Assembly (NCBI RefSeq): GCF_001481295.1
Contig: NZ_LOPS01000027.1
Coordinates: 1 to 64,000 of the forward strand
Origin: Candidatus Methanomethylophilus sp. 1R26
GTDB taxonomy: Archaea; Thermoplasmatota; Thermoplasmata; Methanomassiliicoccales; Methanomethylophilaceae
DNA: 64,000 nucleotides
Direction: 5' to 3'
Shown: piece by piece, positions 1 through 10,163 of the stretch
Layout: each line of letters begins with the position of its first letter
How positions within the stretch are numbered: the stretch's first letter is position 1
Translations under genes and position numbers: made by a program
The notes under the pieces: model-generated
Told to the model about the DNA's origin: nothing
Seen by the model: only the letters and a program-made list of their open reading frames with translations
Databases searched by the model: none

Positions 1-5
1 ATCTT

Positions 6-58
6 AAAAAAAAAAAAAAAAAAGAAACGGTTTGCCGGGGGAGGCGGTGCCTCCCCGG
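6..58 (-). terminator. Intrinsic terminator behind ramA
   Basis: Read on the minus strand, a GC-rich hairpin (arms 35-45 and 49-58, three-base loop, one bulge) follows the ramA stop. It is followed by an unbroken run of 18 T (A6-A23 on the plus strand), a strong U-tract terminator. Confidence 0.75.
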
Positions 59-61
59 CCC

Positions 62-1683
62 TCAGGCCTTCTCGGCCAGCCTCAGGGTGCCGTACTTGAA
101 CACCTTGGAGGGGCACTCGCGCTCGCACCTGTAGCAGGCGGTGCCGAGGCAGTTCTTGGTCTGCACGGTGGCCACTCCGTCGTCGGAGATGGTCAGGGCC
201 TTCTCGGGGCAGTTCCTCTCGCACTTCCTGCAGACGGTGCAGCCGTCCATCTTCCCGACGAGCTGGGTCCCGATGTCGTGGATGATCGTGAGGCCGTTCA
301 CTCCGAGGTCCTGGATGTCCCTGGTGACCATGCGGTGGACGTTGGCGTGCCCGCGGGCCTTCGGAAGGGCCTGGATGCCCTCGACGGCGTTGTTCCTGTT
401 GTATTCCTCGAGGCTCATGCCCTCCTCCCAGAAGGAGAGCTCCTGCATGTAGATCTGCTCGAAGACGTGGTCCGACGCGAACATGACGTGGTTGGCGCGG
501 ATGCCGTTGGCGATGTCCTGCAGCTTGTCGAGGAGCTCCGGGTCCCTCAGGACGTCCTCGGCGAGCGCCAGGGAGGTGTTGCCCCACTGGTAGATCTCGG
601 TCGAGGTCGGGGGTATGAGGCCGACGTCGCGGGCCTTCATGGCATCCACATAAGTTCCGGACGCGCCCGCCATGTACATGGTGTGCATGTCGTCGAACTT
701 GATACCGGCATGTTCCAGGAGGGTGAAATGCCCCGCCTCATGGCGCCAATGGCCTTGGCTGCCTCGGATATGTCGTGGGAATCGACGTAGATGCCGTCCT
801 GGAGGTGCATCCTGCCGTCGGAGGTGGTGAGCTGCCCCTTCCGCCAGAGGTGCTCGTACTGGGCGACGGCCACGGCCGCGATGACGCCGGTCCCGGTGAT
901 CCCCTTCGCCTTGCCGTCCATCGGGCCCTTCTCCATCTCCTGCTCCAGGGCGAAGTTGATGAGGTCTCCGTCCTGGGGGGAGATGCTGTCATCGAGGACC
1001 TTGCATCTCCACGAGAAATCGTATTCGAGGTCGCTGATGGCGCCGGGGGCCGCCAGCATCCCGCAGCGGATGGACTGCCCCTCCATGGCCGGACCCGCGG
1101 CGGCGGACCCGGTGTAGATGTCGTCGCCGACCTTGAGGGCCATCTCGGCGTTGGTACCGTAGTCGGTGACCATGCAGTTGGCCTTCTGCTCCAGGAATCC
1201 GGACTTGTACATCATGGCGAGGGCGTCGGCACCGATCTCGTGCCTGATCGCCGGCGGGACGTAGAGCTCGGTGCCGTCGGGGACGTCGAGGCCGACGTCG
1301 ACGGCGGAGAACACTCCCGCATCCCTCTTCTGCTCCTTGATCCCCCTGGCCTTCTTGGCGTTCTCGCCTGCGAAGGCGAGGTCGTCGACGGGGATCCCCT
1401 GGAACAGGGACATCTGGATCGGGTTGCCGCAGATGGAAACCTTCTCGATCTGGTGCTTGTCGATGCCGAGCGCGTTGATGACCTTGTTCTCGGTGTCGAT
1501 GAGGATCTCATGGGCCACCTGGTTGCCGTTGTTGATGCAGAAGGTGAGATGGTCCATCACGTTGGCGCCAGGCAGGGGGTGGCATTCGGTCGTGACGGTT
1601 TTCAGCACTTTGTTGTTGGACAGGTCGATGGCGTGCGCTCTGCTGCCTGATGTTCCTACATCGATGGCGATTCCTATGCTCAT
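62..1683 (-). CDS. ramA: Corrinoid protein reductive activase RamA (frameshifted)
   Basis: RamA uses ATP to reduce inactive Co(II) corrinoid proteins to Co(I) so that methyltransferase cycles can restart. The N-terminal part opens with an ASKHA-type phosphate loop (AIDVGTSGSRAHAID). The C-terminus holds two ferredoxin-like [4Fe-4S] motifs, CTVCRKCERNCP and CLGTACYRCERECP, as in methanosarcinal RamA. The restored length of about 540 residues is normal. I chose the ATG at 1683 because AAGGAG lies just upstream and homology starts there; the frame stays open to 1770. The frame breaks at about 730 and resumes one base off (RGHFTLLEHAGIKFDDMH); one missing C in a CC repairs it. It lies close to a GTPase/metal cluster and mtaCB. 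Confidence 0.92.
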
Positions 1684-1837
1684 AGAGACTCCTTCTTGAT
1701 GTGCCGCCGGTTGGCACGGAAACGGTTTTCCCCCGCGGCCGGCGCAGAGCCGGCCGAAGTCGTTTAACACTACTTAGAGGACAGTTCATCCTATTTAGGA
1801 TGTCTGGCTCTTGCGGACCTGATTAGGGACTTGGCTG

Positions 1838-2584
1838 TCACTCGTCATGATGCTTGTGGCAGCAGCACCCGTGATGGTGCTCTTCCTCATCATCATCGTC
1901 ATGGTGGTGGTGCTCGTGCTCATCATGATGGTCGTGATGGTGGTCGGGCCTCAGCTTCCCGTTCTCGTCGAGAAGGGAGCTCATGTCCTCGTCATCATGG
2001 CAGCAGCAACCGTCATGGTGGTGGTGCCCGTCCTCATCATGGTCGTCGTCATCGTCATCATGGCAGCAGCATCCGTGATGGTGCTTTTCCTCATCATCGT
2101 CATGGTGGTGATGCTCATGCTCTTCGTCCTCATCATGGTCATCGTCCTCATCCCCGTCATGGTGATGGTGGTGATGGTGATGCTTCAGCGATTCCGGGTC
2201 GATGGCGTAGTCGAGCCCGGAATCATCGATGGCATGCAGCATGACATGGGTGAGTTCGTGCTCGTCGACGTCGAGGACGGCGCACATGAAGTTGAACTTG
2301 ACCTCGTCCTGGCGGGCCATGGTGCCGTGGTGCTCGACCCCGTTGTCCATGTCGATGAGGTTCAGGGTTATCCCGGTGCCGTCGTCCTTGTAGACTGCGG
2401 CCTTGATGTGGCCGAGGAGGCAGCCCGACTCGCCCTGGACGTACTTTCCGACGGCCATCAGGGCATCGGCGAGCCTCGCTTCGGCGTCGGTGTTGAAGTT
2501 GAAGATCTTCCCGGTGAAGCCGGCGGCGGCGCCCCCGGCCTCCTCGATGGAGTTCTCGTGATGGTGCTCGTGCTCCTCGCTCAT
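1838..2584 (-). CDS. His/Asp/Cys-rich metal-binding protein
   Basis: 248 residues with two parts. Residues about 1-135 form an ordinary acidic globular region I do not recognise (GKIFNFNTDAEARLADAL at the start). From about 135 the chain is almost only His, Asp and Glu, with runs of up to eight His and three copies of an HHxGCCCH motif. No signal peptide or membrane segment is seen, so it should be cytoplasmic. The start codon overlaps the stop of the GTPase gene before it by four bases (ATGA), so the two are translationally coupled. A store or donor for Zn, Ni or Co is inferred from composition and from the COG0523 partner; the metal is unknown. The antisense strand looks open and hydrophobic only because CAT/GAT repeats read as Met/Val/Ile codons. 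Confidence 0.85.
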   Translation of the reverse strand: MSEEHEHHHENSIEEAGGAAAGFTGKIFNFNTDAEARLADALMAVGKYVQGESGCLLGHIKAAVYKDDGTGITLNLIDMDNGVEHHGTMARQDEVKFNFMCAVLDVDEHELTHVMLHAIDDSGLDYAIDPESLKHHHHHHHHDGDEDDDHDEDEEHEHHHHDDDEEKHHHGCCCHDDDDDDHDEDGHHHHDGCCCHDDEDMSSLLDENGKLRPDHHHDHHDEHEHHHHDDDDEEEHHHGCCCHKHHDE

Positions 2585-3168
2585 TCTATCATCTCGTAGA
2601 CCTTGTCGAGGTTGTCCCCGGTCTTGACGGACACCGGGATGACCTTGGTCTCGGGGAAGCGCTCATGGAGCCAGGCGGAGGCCTCCTCGATCTGCCCGGG
2701 TTTCGCGAGGTCGGACTTGTTGATGAGGATGAAGTCCGAGGCGCGCATCTGGCCGGTGAAGAAGTCCTCCCTCTTGGTGACCAGGTCGTGGAACCTCTGC
2801 ACATCGGCGATGCCGATGACGACGTCCTTGTCCTCGTCGATGCAGGAGGAGCGGACGAGGTTCTTGACCTTCCCAGGGAGAGCGAGCCCAGTCGGCTCGA
2901 TGATGATGATGTCTGGGTCGATGTCGTTCTTGATGTTCCTGAGCGCGTTCTGGAGGGTCCCGGCGAGGGTGCAGCAGATGCATCCCTGCGGGAGCTCGAT
3001 GGCATCGTATCCCTGGGCCTTGAGGGTCGCCCCATCGACGCCGATCTCGCCCGACTCGTTGACGACGATCGCGACCCTCTCCTTCTTCTGGCCGAGCATG
3101 GTGGCGAGCCTCATGAGCAGACTGGTCTTTCCGCTTCCGAGGAAGCCGCCGATGATGTAGACAATCAT
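2581..3168 (-). CDS. Minimal COG0523 (CobW-type) G3E GTPase, copy 1
   Basis: 195 residues. Visible motifs are Walker A GGFLGSGKTSLL near the N-terminus, the family metal site GCICC (CxCC), Walker B IIIEPTGLALP and the guanine motif NKSD. COG0523 GTPases deliver metals such as Zn or Co to target enzymes. Typical members run beyond 300 residues with a CobW C-terminal domain; this one ends after the GTPase domain. The overlapping downstream gene encodes a His/Cys-rich protein that may replace the missing metal-binding part (inference). A TATA-like TATTTATACT element at about 3190-3205 (minus strand) sits close to the start, so the leader is short. Likely clients are MtaB (Zn) or corrinoid proteins (Co) encoded nearby. 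Confidence 0.85.
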   Translation of the reverse strand: MIVYIIGGFLGSGKTSLLMRLATMLGQKKERVAIVVNESGEIGVDGATLKAQGYDAIELPQGCICCTLAGTLQNALRNIKNDIDPDIIIIEPTGLALPGKVKNLVRSSCIDEDKDVVIGIADVQRFHDLVTKREDFFTGQMRASDFILINKSDLAKPGQIEEASAWLHERFPETKVIPVSVKTGDNLDKVYEMIE

Positions 3169-3332
3169 ACCCGAAACTAATAAAAAGAAGTATAAATAGA
3201 GTTTTCTGACCGCATAACAGTGGTAGTACGGGATGCAGGACGGCCTGCGATCCGGCCGTACCTGGCTGTTCCCATACCTCCTATATTCTATTCTTATCCT
3301 ATAAGTAGGGAGGAGGGGCAGGGCGGGACGGT

Positions 3333-3919
3333 TCAGGCCATCAGTTCATAGACCCTGCCGAGGTTCTCGCCGGTCTTGACGGACACCGGGATGACCTCGG
3401 TCTCGGGGAAGCGTTCTGACAGCCAGGCCATCGCGCTCTCCATGTCCCCGGGCCCTGCGAGGTCGGATTTGTTGATGAGTATGAAGTCCGAGCCCTTCAT
3501 CTGCTCGACGAAGAATCCTTCTCTCTTCTTGATGAGGTCCTTGAACCTCTGAACATCGGCGATGCCGATGACGATGTCCTTCTCCTCCCCGGCGCTGTCT
3601 GCTCCGCCATCTCCTTTACCTTTCCAGGCATGGCGAGCCCGGTGGGCTCGATGATGATGACGTCCGGCGACCTCTCCTTCTCGATCTGCCTGATGGTGTC
3701 CTGCAGGGACCCCGCCAGGGTGCAGCATATGCAGCCCTCGGGGAGTTCATAAGAATCATACCCGCGCTGCTTCAGGGTCTCGCCGTCGACCCCGGACGAT
3801 CCGGACTCGTTGACGATTATGGCAACGTTCTGCCCTTTCTCCGTGAACTGGGCGGCGAGCCTGATCAGAAGGCTGGTCTTCCCGCTGCCCAGGAAGCCTC
3901 CCAGGATGATTATCCGCAT
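3333..3919 (-). CDS. Minimal COG0523 GTPase, copy 2 (frameshifted)
   Basis: A close paralogue of the GTPase at 2581-3168 with the same short layout: GGFLGSGKTSLL, GCICC, IIIEPTGLAMP and NKSD. Both end in almost the same segment (VIPVSVKTG followed by a short helix). The frame breaks at about 3590 in a run of four C on the plus strand; adding one base gives an intact protein of about 195 residues (EEKDIVIGIADVQRFKD follows). It lies between copy 1 and mtaC, transcribed away from mtaC. No His-rich partner follows it directly, so it may act on another client or share the protein at 1838. Confidence 0.8.
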
Positions 3920-4019
3920 GCATCCGATTAGGCAGACCGATTATTAATCAGTTGACGGCGGGCCGGTGCCTGTCGTTATTTAACTGTTTCTGTTTCGAAC
4001 GCAGTCCGAATCAATATAC

Positions 4020-4135
4020 AATTTATGATTGGATGTATATTCCACTAATCTATTATTTAAATCTATTCTAAAAATACGGTGTTGGATATCCATTAGGAAA
4101 TAGAATTAAATACCGAAATCAGCATGTTTTACACA
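4020..4135 (+). promoter_or_regulatory. AT-rich promoter region of mtaCB
   Basis: The stretch between the divergent GTPase gene and mtaC is very AT-rich for this genome. Two TATA-like elements stand out: TATTTAAATC at about 4053 and GAATTAAATACC at about 4102. The second lies roughly 60 bases before the mtaC start and would give a leader of about 35 bases. Which is used cannot be told from sequence. Confidence 0.4.
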
Positions 4136-4170
4136 TCAGGACAAGAAGCGTCCTGTTGGAGGAAGAAGAA

Positions 4171-4971
4171 TTGATCAGCATCGAAGGTGTGGATTTCTCT
4201 AAAATCCTGACCCGCTACGATCTCCAGCTGGAGAACGACCTCTCTCCCGAAGAGATGGCCAAGAAAATGCTCCCGACCGACCCCATACTGAAGAACGTGG
4301 CCGAGAAGGTCATGTACATGAAGTTCAAGGAGGTCATGCCCGCTGTGTCCGATGCTCTCGCCAAGGGCGTCGACCCCCTCGTCATCATCAACGACGGACT
4401 CGTCGCCGGTATGGACATCGTCGCCAAGCTGTACGCTGAGCACGTGTACTACCTCCCCGAGATCATGATGGCCGCCAAGACCATGGAAATGGGAATCAAG
4501 GTTGCCGAGAAGAAGATCCAGGGCGGAAGGCAGACCAAGGCCCTCTGCGTCATGCACGCTGTCGAGGGAGACCCCCACGACATCGGAAAGAACATCGCTG
4601 CCGTCATGATGAGGGCCGCCAACTACACCGTCGTCGACATGGGACGTGACGTTCCGATCACCGACGTCGTCGCCAAGGTCCAGGAGCTCAAGGACGCGGG
4701 AACCCCGCCCATCTTCGTCTCCGGAACCGCTCTGATGACCACCACCATGTCCGCTTTCCCCAAGGAGGCGGCCGAGTTCGTCAAGAAAGGCTGGAACATC
4801 CCCCTGATGGGATGCGGAGGAGCAGTCAACAGGGAGTTCGCGAACAGCTACGACCTCGGAATCTACTCCAAGAAGGCGCCTCAGACCCCGCTCATCGCCC
4901 AGAAGATCCTCGACGGATACGACTGGAAGAAGATCAGGGAAGACTGGGACAACATCGTGGGAGGAAACTGA
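4171..4971 (+). CDS. mtaC: Methanol corrinoid protein MtaC
   Basis: MtaC carries the corrinoid methylated by MtaB with methanol and demethylated by MtaA toward coenzyme M. An N-terminal helical cap (about residues 1-120) precedes a B12-binding Rossmann domain with the base-off ligand motif EGDPHDIGKN (Asp134, His136, Gly139 from this start). The frame is open from TTG 4156, but I place the start at TTG 4171 because GGAGG at 4158-4162 sits eight bases before it and the length then matches the family. mtaB starts two bases after the stop, so the pair is one operon. Confidence 0.93.
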   Translation: MISIEGVDFSKILTRYDLQLENDLSPEEMAKKMLPTDPILKNVAEKVMYMKFKEVMPAVSDALAKGVDPLVIINDGLVAGMDIVAKLYAEHVYYLPEIMMAAKTMEMGIKVAEKKIQGGRQTKALCVMHAVEGDPHDIGKNIAAVMMRAANYTVVDMGRDVPITDVVAKVQELKDAGTPPIFVSGTALMTTTMSAFPKEAAEFVKKGWNIPLMGCGGAVNREFANSYDLGIYSKKAPQTPLIAQKILDGYDWKKIREDWDNIVGGN

Positions 4972-4972
4972 A

Positions 4973-6373
4973 ATGGCATCGATCAAATACACCTCAATGG
5001 CTTACAAGAACGCGGACGACATGGTCATGGGAACCGCCGTCCACCCCTCTCCCCAGGGATACGGCCTCAAATTCGGAGCCGGCATGGTCATCCCCGAGAT
5101 CAACCACGCCCCCAGGCCCGGAAGGGAGAAGGATCCTGAGACCCTCAGGAAAGAGTACTGCGACTACATCACCACCGACGAGCTCAACAGGGCGATCACT
5201 GCCGGTATGCCTGCTCTCTTCATCGAGACCGAGTGGGTTTCCCAGATGTCCGACCCCAAGCTCTCCATCCCCGTCGTCGAGGGCCAGAACGAGCTCTGCG
5301 AGAAGTACCACGAGGAGTACGGAATCGCGACCGGAACCAGGCAGACCATCCCCGACAAGAGGGAGCACGACCACGGACTCAGGACCGGCATGGACACCGT
5401 CCACGCCTACCCCGAGGACTTCTGGTCCTGCTGCGACATCGCCTGCGAGAACGGTGCATCCAACCTCTCCGTCGAGTCCGTCGGCGGAAAAGAGTGCGCT
5501 GACTACGCCGTCACCCAGGGAGACGTCGTCGCCTTCCTGTACGGTGTCGGATACCTCGCCTGCTACGACATGGAGTACGTCTGGAACGGAATGGTCGACG
5601 TCGCCAAGAGGAACAGGGTCGTTCCCGGCGGAGACACCGACTGCTCCGGAGCGAACGTCGCCATGTTCATGGCCGGCGGAATGCTCGACCAGGATGTCCA
5701 GAAGACCTTCTCCGCGGTCACCCGCGCCATCTCCGCTTCCAGGTCCCTTGTGGCCCGCGAGTGCGGTGCGCTCGGACCCGACAAGGACTGCGGATACGAG
5801 GGAGTCATCTGCAAAGCGATCGACGGAAAGCCCATCACCTGCGAGGGTAAGAACTGCCAGTGCGCCCACTGCGACCTGCAGGGCAACCTGATCGCCGCCT
5901 GCTGCGACGCCTGGTCCAACGAGTCCGTCGAGTACCACCCCGAGTTCGGCGGATCCTCTGTCCAGTGCTGGCTCGGATCCCTCGGATACGAGTGCGCTCT
6001 GATGAACACCGCTATCCAGACCAAGCAGGCCAAGACCCTGAGGGACCTCTACACCATCACCGACCTGACCAGGTCGCCTGAGGCCTTCATCCTCGCCTAC
6101 AACAACGCTTTCGAGATCGGAAAGGCCATCGCTGCCGAGGGCAACGACTACTACCTCAGGTCCAGGGCCGCTGCGCTCAAGGCCATCGAGCTCATCGAGG
6201 GCGGATACAACTCCAAGCTCCTGCCTCTCACCAAGAAGCAGTACGAGGTCCTCGAGAAGTGCAAGACGGACATCAACGCCCTGCCCACCGAGACCGACAA
6301 GTTCGCGGAGCAGTGCGCGGCCAAGTACGTCGGCACCATCCCCAACCTCAACCTCAAGAACTACGGGTTCTGA
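4973..6373 (+). CDS. mtaB: Methanol:corrinoid methyltransferase MtaB
   Basis: MtaB activates methanol on zinc and transfers the methyl group to Co(I) of MtaC. The 466 residues match the family length. Expected zinc ligands are present: Glu168 (in VESVGGKE), Cys224 (DTDCSGAN) and Cys273 (KDCGYEG), each four places after Glu164, Cys220 and Cys269 of the Methanosarcina barkeri enzyme. ATG 4973 is preceded by a GGAGG-type site that overlaps the end of mtaC. Codon choice is strongly biased, as expected for a highly expressed catabolic gene. No pyrrolysine codon is needed for MtaB. Confidence 0.95.
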   Translation: MASIKYTSMAYKNADDMVMGTAVHPSPQGYGLKFGAGMVIPEINHAPRPGREKDPETLRKEYCDYITTDELNRAITAGMPALFIETEWVSQMSDPKLSIPVVEGQNELCEKYHEEYGIATGTRQTIPDKREHDHGLRTGMDTVHAYPEDFWSCCDIACENGASNLSVESVGGKECADYAVTQGDVVAFLYGVGYLACYDMEYVWNGMVDVAKRNRVVPGGDTDCSGANVAMFMAGGMLDQDVQKTFSAVTRAISASRSLVARECGALGPDKDCGYEGVICKAIDGKPITCEGKNCQCAHCDLQGNLIAACCDAWSNESVEYHPEFGGSSVQCWLGSLGYECALMNTAIQTKQAKTLRDLYTITDLTRSPEAFILAYNNAFEIGKAIAAEGNDYYLRSRAAALKAIELIEGGYNSKLLPLTKKQYEVLEKCKTDINALPTETDKFAEQCAAKYVGTIPNLNLKNYGF

Positions 6374-6407
6374 GCACTGAGCGAGAGTTGATTGCCAAAA
6401 CCCTTTA

Positions 6408-6436
6408 CCCCCGGCTCAGGCCGGGGGGCTGTTTTC
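6408..6436 (+). terminator. Terminator after mtaB
   Basis: A perfect 8-bp GC hairpin (CCCCCGGC, loop TCAG, GCCGGGGG) at 6408-6427 is followed by a short T-rich stretch (CTGTTTTCT). It lies 35 bases after the mtaB stop and ends the mtaCB unit. Confidence 0.65.
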
Positions 6437-6559
6437 TCCCCTTCTAAATCGGCCGTGTCATTCCTGCACGGCCGTTCCTGTCCCTGCTGCGGTTAATCTA
6501 TTGTTAAATTATTAATATGATTAACAATTGATAAGCCTGAGGAAACTCAGGAGATCATA

Positions 6560-7704
6560 TTGAGGGAAGATACCCAGCTGATCCACGGATACGGGAAGGA
6601 AGACCCCCTCACAGGGGCCGTGAACGTGCCTATCTACCAGACCGCCACATTCAGGCAGCCGGAGCTGGGGCGCTGCTTGGGATACGAATACTCGAGGACC
6701 GGCAATCCGACCAGGGCCGCGCTCGAGAGGGAGATCGCCGTTCTGGAGCACGGCACCGCGGGCTTCGCGTTCGCCTCCGGGATGGCGGCCATCGCCGCCG
6801 TCCTCTCCCTGTTCCGGAGCGGGGACAGGATCCTCATCTCCTCCAACGTCTACGGAGGAACGTTCCGCATCCTCGACAAGGTGTTCAGCAACTTCGGGAT
6901 CACATACTCCATAGTCCACACCGAGGATGCGGAGAGGTTCGAATCAGAGATTACGGCAGATGCGAAGGCTGTCCTCATCGAGAGCCCCGCGAACCCGCTG
7001 ATGACCGTCACGGACATCGCCGCGGCTGCGCAGGCGGCGAGAAGGCACGGGCTGCTGACCATCGTGGACAACACCTTCATGGGGCCCTATCTGCAGAAGC
7101 CCCTCGATCTCGGCGCCGACATCGTGGTCCATTCGGCCACCAAGTACATCGGAGGGCATTCCGACGTGGTCGCCGGGCTCGCAGTGGTAAAGGACAAAGG
7201 ACTGGCGGAGCGCCTGGCGTTCATACAGAACGCTTCGGGAGGCGTCCTGGGACCCTTCGATTCCTACCTGCTCATCAGGAGCCTCAAGACCCTGGGGGTC
7301 AGGATGGAGAGGCACTGCTCCAACGCCCAGTACATGGCGGAGCATCTCGCCGCCGACCCGAGGATAGCCAAGGTCCACTATCCGGGGCTCCCGACAGACC
7401 CAGGGTATGAGGTGAACCGCCGCCAGGCACGCTCCGGCGGAGGGATGATATCGTTCGAGCTCGCGCCCGGTTACGATTACCGGAAGTTCCTGAACTCGGT
7501 GAAGCTCATCGCCCTGGCGGAGTCCCTGGGCGGGGTGGAGTCCCTCATCTGCCATCCTGCGAGCATGACCCACGCATCGATCCCGAAGGAGATCAGGGAG
7601 AAGGTCGGGATCACCGACGGGCTGGTCAGGCTGTCCGTCGCATCGAGGACAGGGACGACATCCTGGAGGACATCGGCCGGGCGCTCGATGCCTCGAAGAT
7701 CTGA
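6560..7704 (+). CDS. PLP-dependent cystathionine gamma-lyase/synthase family enzyme (frameshifted at the end)
   Basis: Member of the Cys/Met metabolism PLP family (MetB, MccB, MetY). Visible are the N-terminal YQTATF and YEYSRTGNPTR segments, the cofactor motif SGMAAI, and the PLP lysine in HSATKYIGGHSD. TTG at 6560 is the likely start, with AGGAG at 6549-6553. The last 22 codons are out of frame: at about 7640 one G is missing, and the restored tail (IEDRDDILEDIGRALDASKI) ends at 7704. A cysteine synthase-like gene follows in the same direction, which fits a reverse transsulfuration pair, homocysteine to cystathionine to cysteine, as in the Bacillus mccA-mccB operon. Acyl-homoserine sulfhydrylase activity is the main alternative. 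Confidence 0.85.
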
Positions 7705-7737
7705 ACTGTTTCGGAAACAGGAAGAGAAGGGGAGCAT

Positions 7738-8666
7738 ACGAGATACCTCAATTCGATACAGGACGGGATCGGGAACACCCCGATCCTGAAGATAAACAAC
7801 TTCGATATCCCGAACGGGAACAGGATATTCGCCAAGATGGAGCTGTTCAACCCCGGAGGTTCCGTCAAGGACCGCGTCGGGATGCGCATGATCGCCGACG
7901 CGGAGGCGCAGGGGGCCCTGCACAGAGGGGACACCATCATCGAGGCGACCGCCGGGAACACCGGCATCGGCATCGCCCTCGCGGCGCTGAACCGCGGTTA
8001 CAGGGTGGTGTTCGTGGTGCCCCTGAAGTTCTCCAAGGAGAAGCTGGCCATCATGAAGGCGCTGGGCGCGGAGATCGTCCACACGCCGAGGTCCGAGGGG
8101 ATGCTCGGGGCCGAGCGCAAGGCCAACGAGATCGTCGCCGGGGACCCGGAGCATACCCACATGATGAAGCAGTTCCGGAACATGTCCAACCCCGCCGCCC
8201 ACTATGCGACAACGGGGCCGGAGATCTACCGCGACCTCGACGGGCGCATAGATTACTTCGTGGCGGGCGCGGCTCCGGAGGGACCTTCACGGGCGTGGTG
8301 AAGTACCTGAAGGAAAGGAAACCGTCCGTCGAAGGGGTCCTTGCGGACCCGGTCGGGTCCACTATCGGCGGCGGGGAGCACGGCGACTACGACATAGAGG
8401 GCATCGGCAACGACTTCATCGCCGACACCATGGACATCAGCCTGGTGGACAGAGTGATCAAGGTCAGGGACTCCGACGCCATGGACACCTGCCGGGAGCT
8501 GGCGAGGCGCGAGGGCGTCATGGCCGGGTCGTCCTCGGGTGCGGCGCTCTGGGCCTCGCTGAAGCTCGCGGAGCAGGTGAAGGACAGCGACATCGTCACC
8601 ATATTCCCCGACCGCGGGGAGCGCTATTTCTCCAAAGGCCTCTGGGGAGACCTGGACAGTGACTGA
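7738..8666 (+). CDS. Cysteine synthase / cystathionine beta-synthase family protein (frameshifted)
   Basis: Fold-type II PLP enzyme of the CysK/CysM/CBS group: GNTPILK at the N-terminus, the PLP lysine in NPGGSVKDR, the substrate loop TAGNTGIG and the C-terminal SSSGAA motif. No CBS domain follows. At about 8270 a G is missing; the phosphate loop GAGSGGTFTG is restored when it is added. No ATG, GTG or TTG fits the conserved start. The first family residues (RYLNSIQDGIGNTP) begin just after an ACG at 7738, itself preceded by AAGGGGAG at 7727-7734. Either ACG is the start or an ATG has been altered. It probably converts homocysteine or O-acetylserine with the enzyme before it. Confidence 0.83.
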
Positions 8667-8803
8667 GGTCTGCGGCCATCGGCCCGTCCTCCGGGCCGGC
8701 CGCGCTCCCTGTCGCTCATGAAAAACGATATAGTTCCGAGCCCTTAGGTCTGCTGGAGGGACTCGAAACGGCCGAAAAACAACTGACACAGGATGCCAAG
8801 ACC

Positions 8804-10163
8804 ATGCTTGGCGACTACCGCAAAGCGATAGTGGCCATGGCACTGCCGATGTTCGTGTCCCTGATGGTGGCGCAGCTCAACACCTTCGTCGACACCTTCT
8901 GGTGCTCGTCGCTCGGCGAGACCGCTCTCGCCGCCGTCGGCATAGTGGCCTCGTTCTACCTGATCATCGTCGGAATCGGTTCCGGCGTCGGAATCGGAAT
9001 TTCCTCTACCATAGCGGCCAAGATCGCCCGCAAGAACAAGGAAGGGGTGGACAGGGTGGCCACCGTGTCCCTGAAGTTCATGCTCGCGGTCGGCCTGATC
9101 TGCGTCCCGGTGTTCCTGCTGATCGGGGACCCCATACTCCAACTGGTCGGAGGGGACGATACCTATGCCGAAGGAAGCGACTACGGGTTCCCGTTCTACA
9201 TCTGCGCCTGGATCCTCGTGATGCAGGGGGTCTGCGCCGGTATCCTGAGAGGGGAGGGCGCGTCCCGCAAATCGATGTACATCCTGGTCATAGCCGCCCT
9301 GCTGAACATAGTGTTCGACCCCCTGTTCACGTTCGTCTTCGACTGGGGGATCGCCGGCTTGTCCTGGGCAACCGTCATGGCCACCGCCATCTCGCTCATC
9401 CCGTTCATCTACTGGTACTTCGTCAAGCCCGAATCGGTCTATGCCGATGTGAAACTGAGGAAATACCCGGTGAAAAGGGACGACCTCGACGACTTCCTGG
9501 CCGTCGGCATCCCGAAGACAGTGGAGCTCGATGTGATGTACAGCGTCAACTTCCTGCTCAACTACTTCGTGGTCTACTGCTGGGGCTCGTACGGTTTCGC
9601 TGTCTATGTGACCGCGTACAAGTATGTCGACCTCATCCTGGTGCCGTCGGTGGCCCTGGCCGGCGCTCTGGTACCGGTGGCCTCAGCCGCATTCTCCGCC
9701 CGCAACTACGAGAAGCTCAGAGCGGCTTATGCCTACTCCATGAAGGCCGCTGCCGCAATCACGCTGGTCCTGGCCGTCATCTTCTTCGCTGCCATGGATT
9801 GGGCGGTGATCCTGTTCACCTACGATGACAGCACCATCGGCATGCGCGGGGACATGATCCACGTGGCCAGGATCCTCCTGGTGGTGGCGGTGCTGTTCGC
9901 CGGCATCAACATATCATCAGCGCTGCTGCAGTCCATAGGCATGGCGAGGGCCTCGCTGTTCAGCACCATCATCCGCAACATGCTCATCATCGTGGCATTC
10001 TGGTTCGGCGGGATGGTCCTGGTATCGCCGGACGCCATCTGGTGGGGGTTCGACCTCTGCGAAGTGTTCGGCGTGGCGCTCATGGCCGCCTGGGCCGAAT
10101 ACGGCATACGGCTGAGGACGGGGGGAGAAGGGCCCGGCGAACCATCATCACCGTATCTCGGAA
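8804..10163 (+). CDS. MATE family efflux transporter 1
   Basis: Multidrug/toxin extrusion type transporter with about 12 hydrophobic helices. The N-terminus (AMALPMFVSLMVAQLNTFVDTFW) and the GEG(A)SRKS loop in the middle match the second MATE gene at 14241. The open frame runs on to 10441, but the last 100 residues have no membrane character, cross a TATA box at 10327 and overlap the next gene. I place the true end near 10163, just after AEYGIRLR, with a probable indel in the six-G run at about 10125. No clear ribosome site precedes ATG 8804. Substrate unknown. Confidence 0.8.

Noticed and set aside
1847-2599. Long plus-strand frame that looks like a very hydrophobic membrane protein
   Set aside because: It is the exact antisense of the His/Asp-rich gene: CAT and GAT repeats read as Met, Val and Ile. 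The minus-strand gene has a coupled start and a sensible domain.
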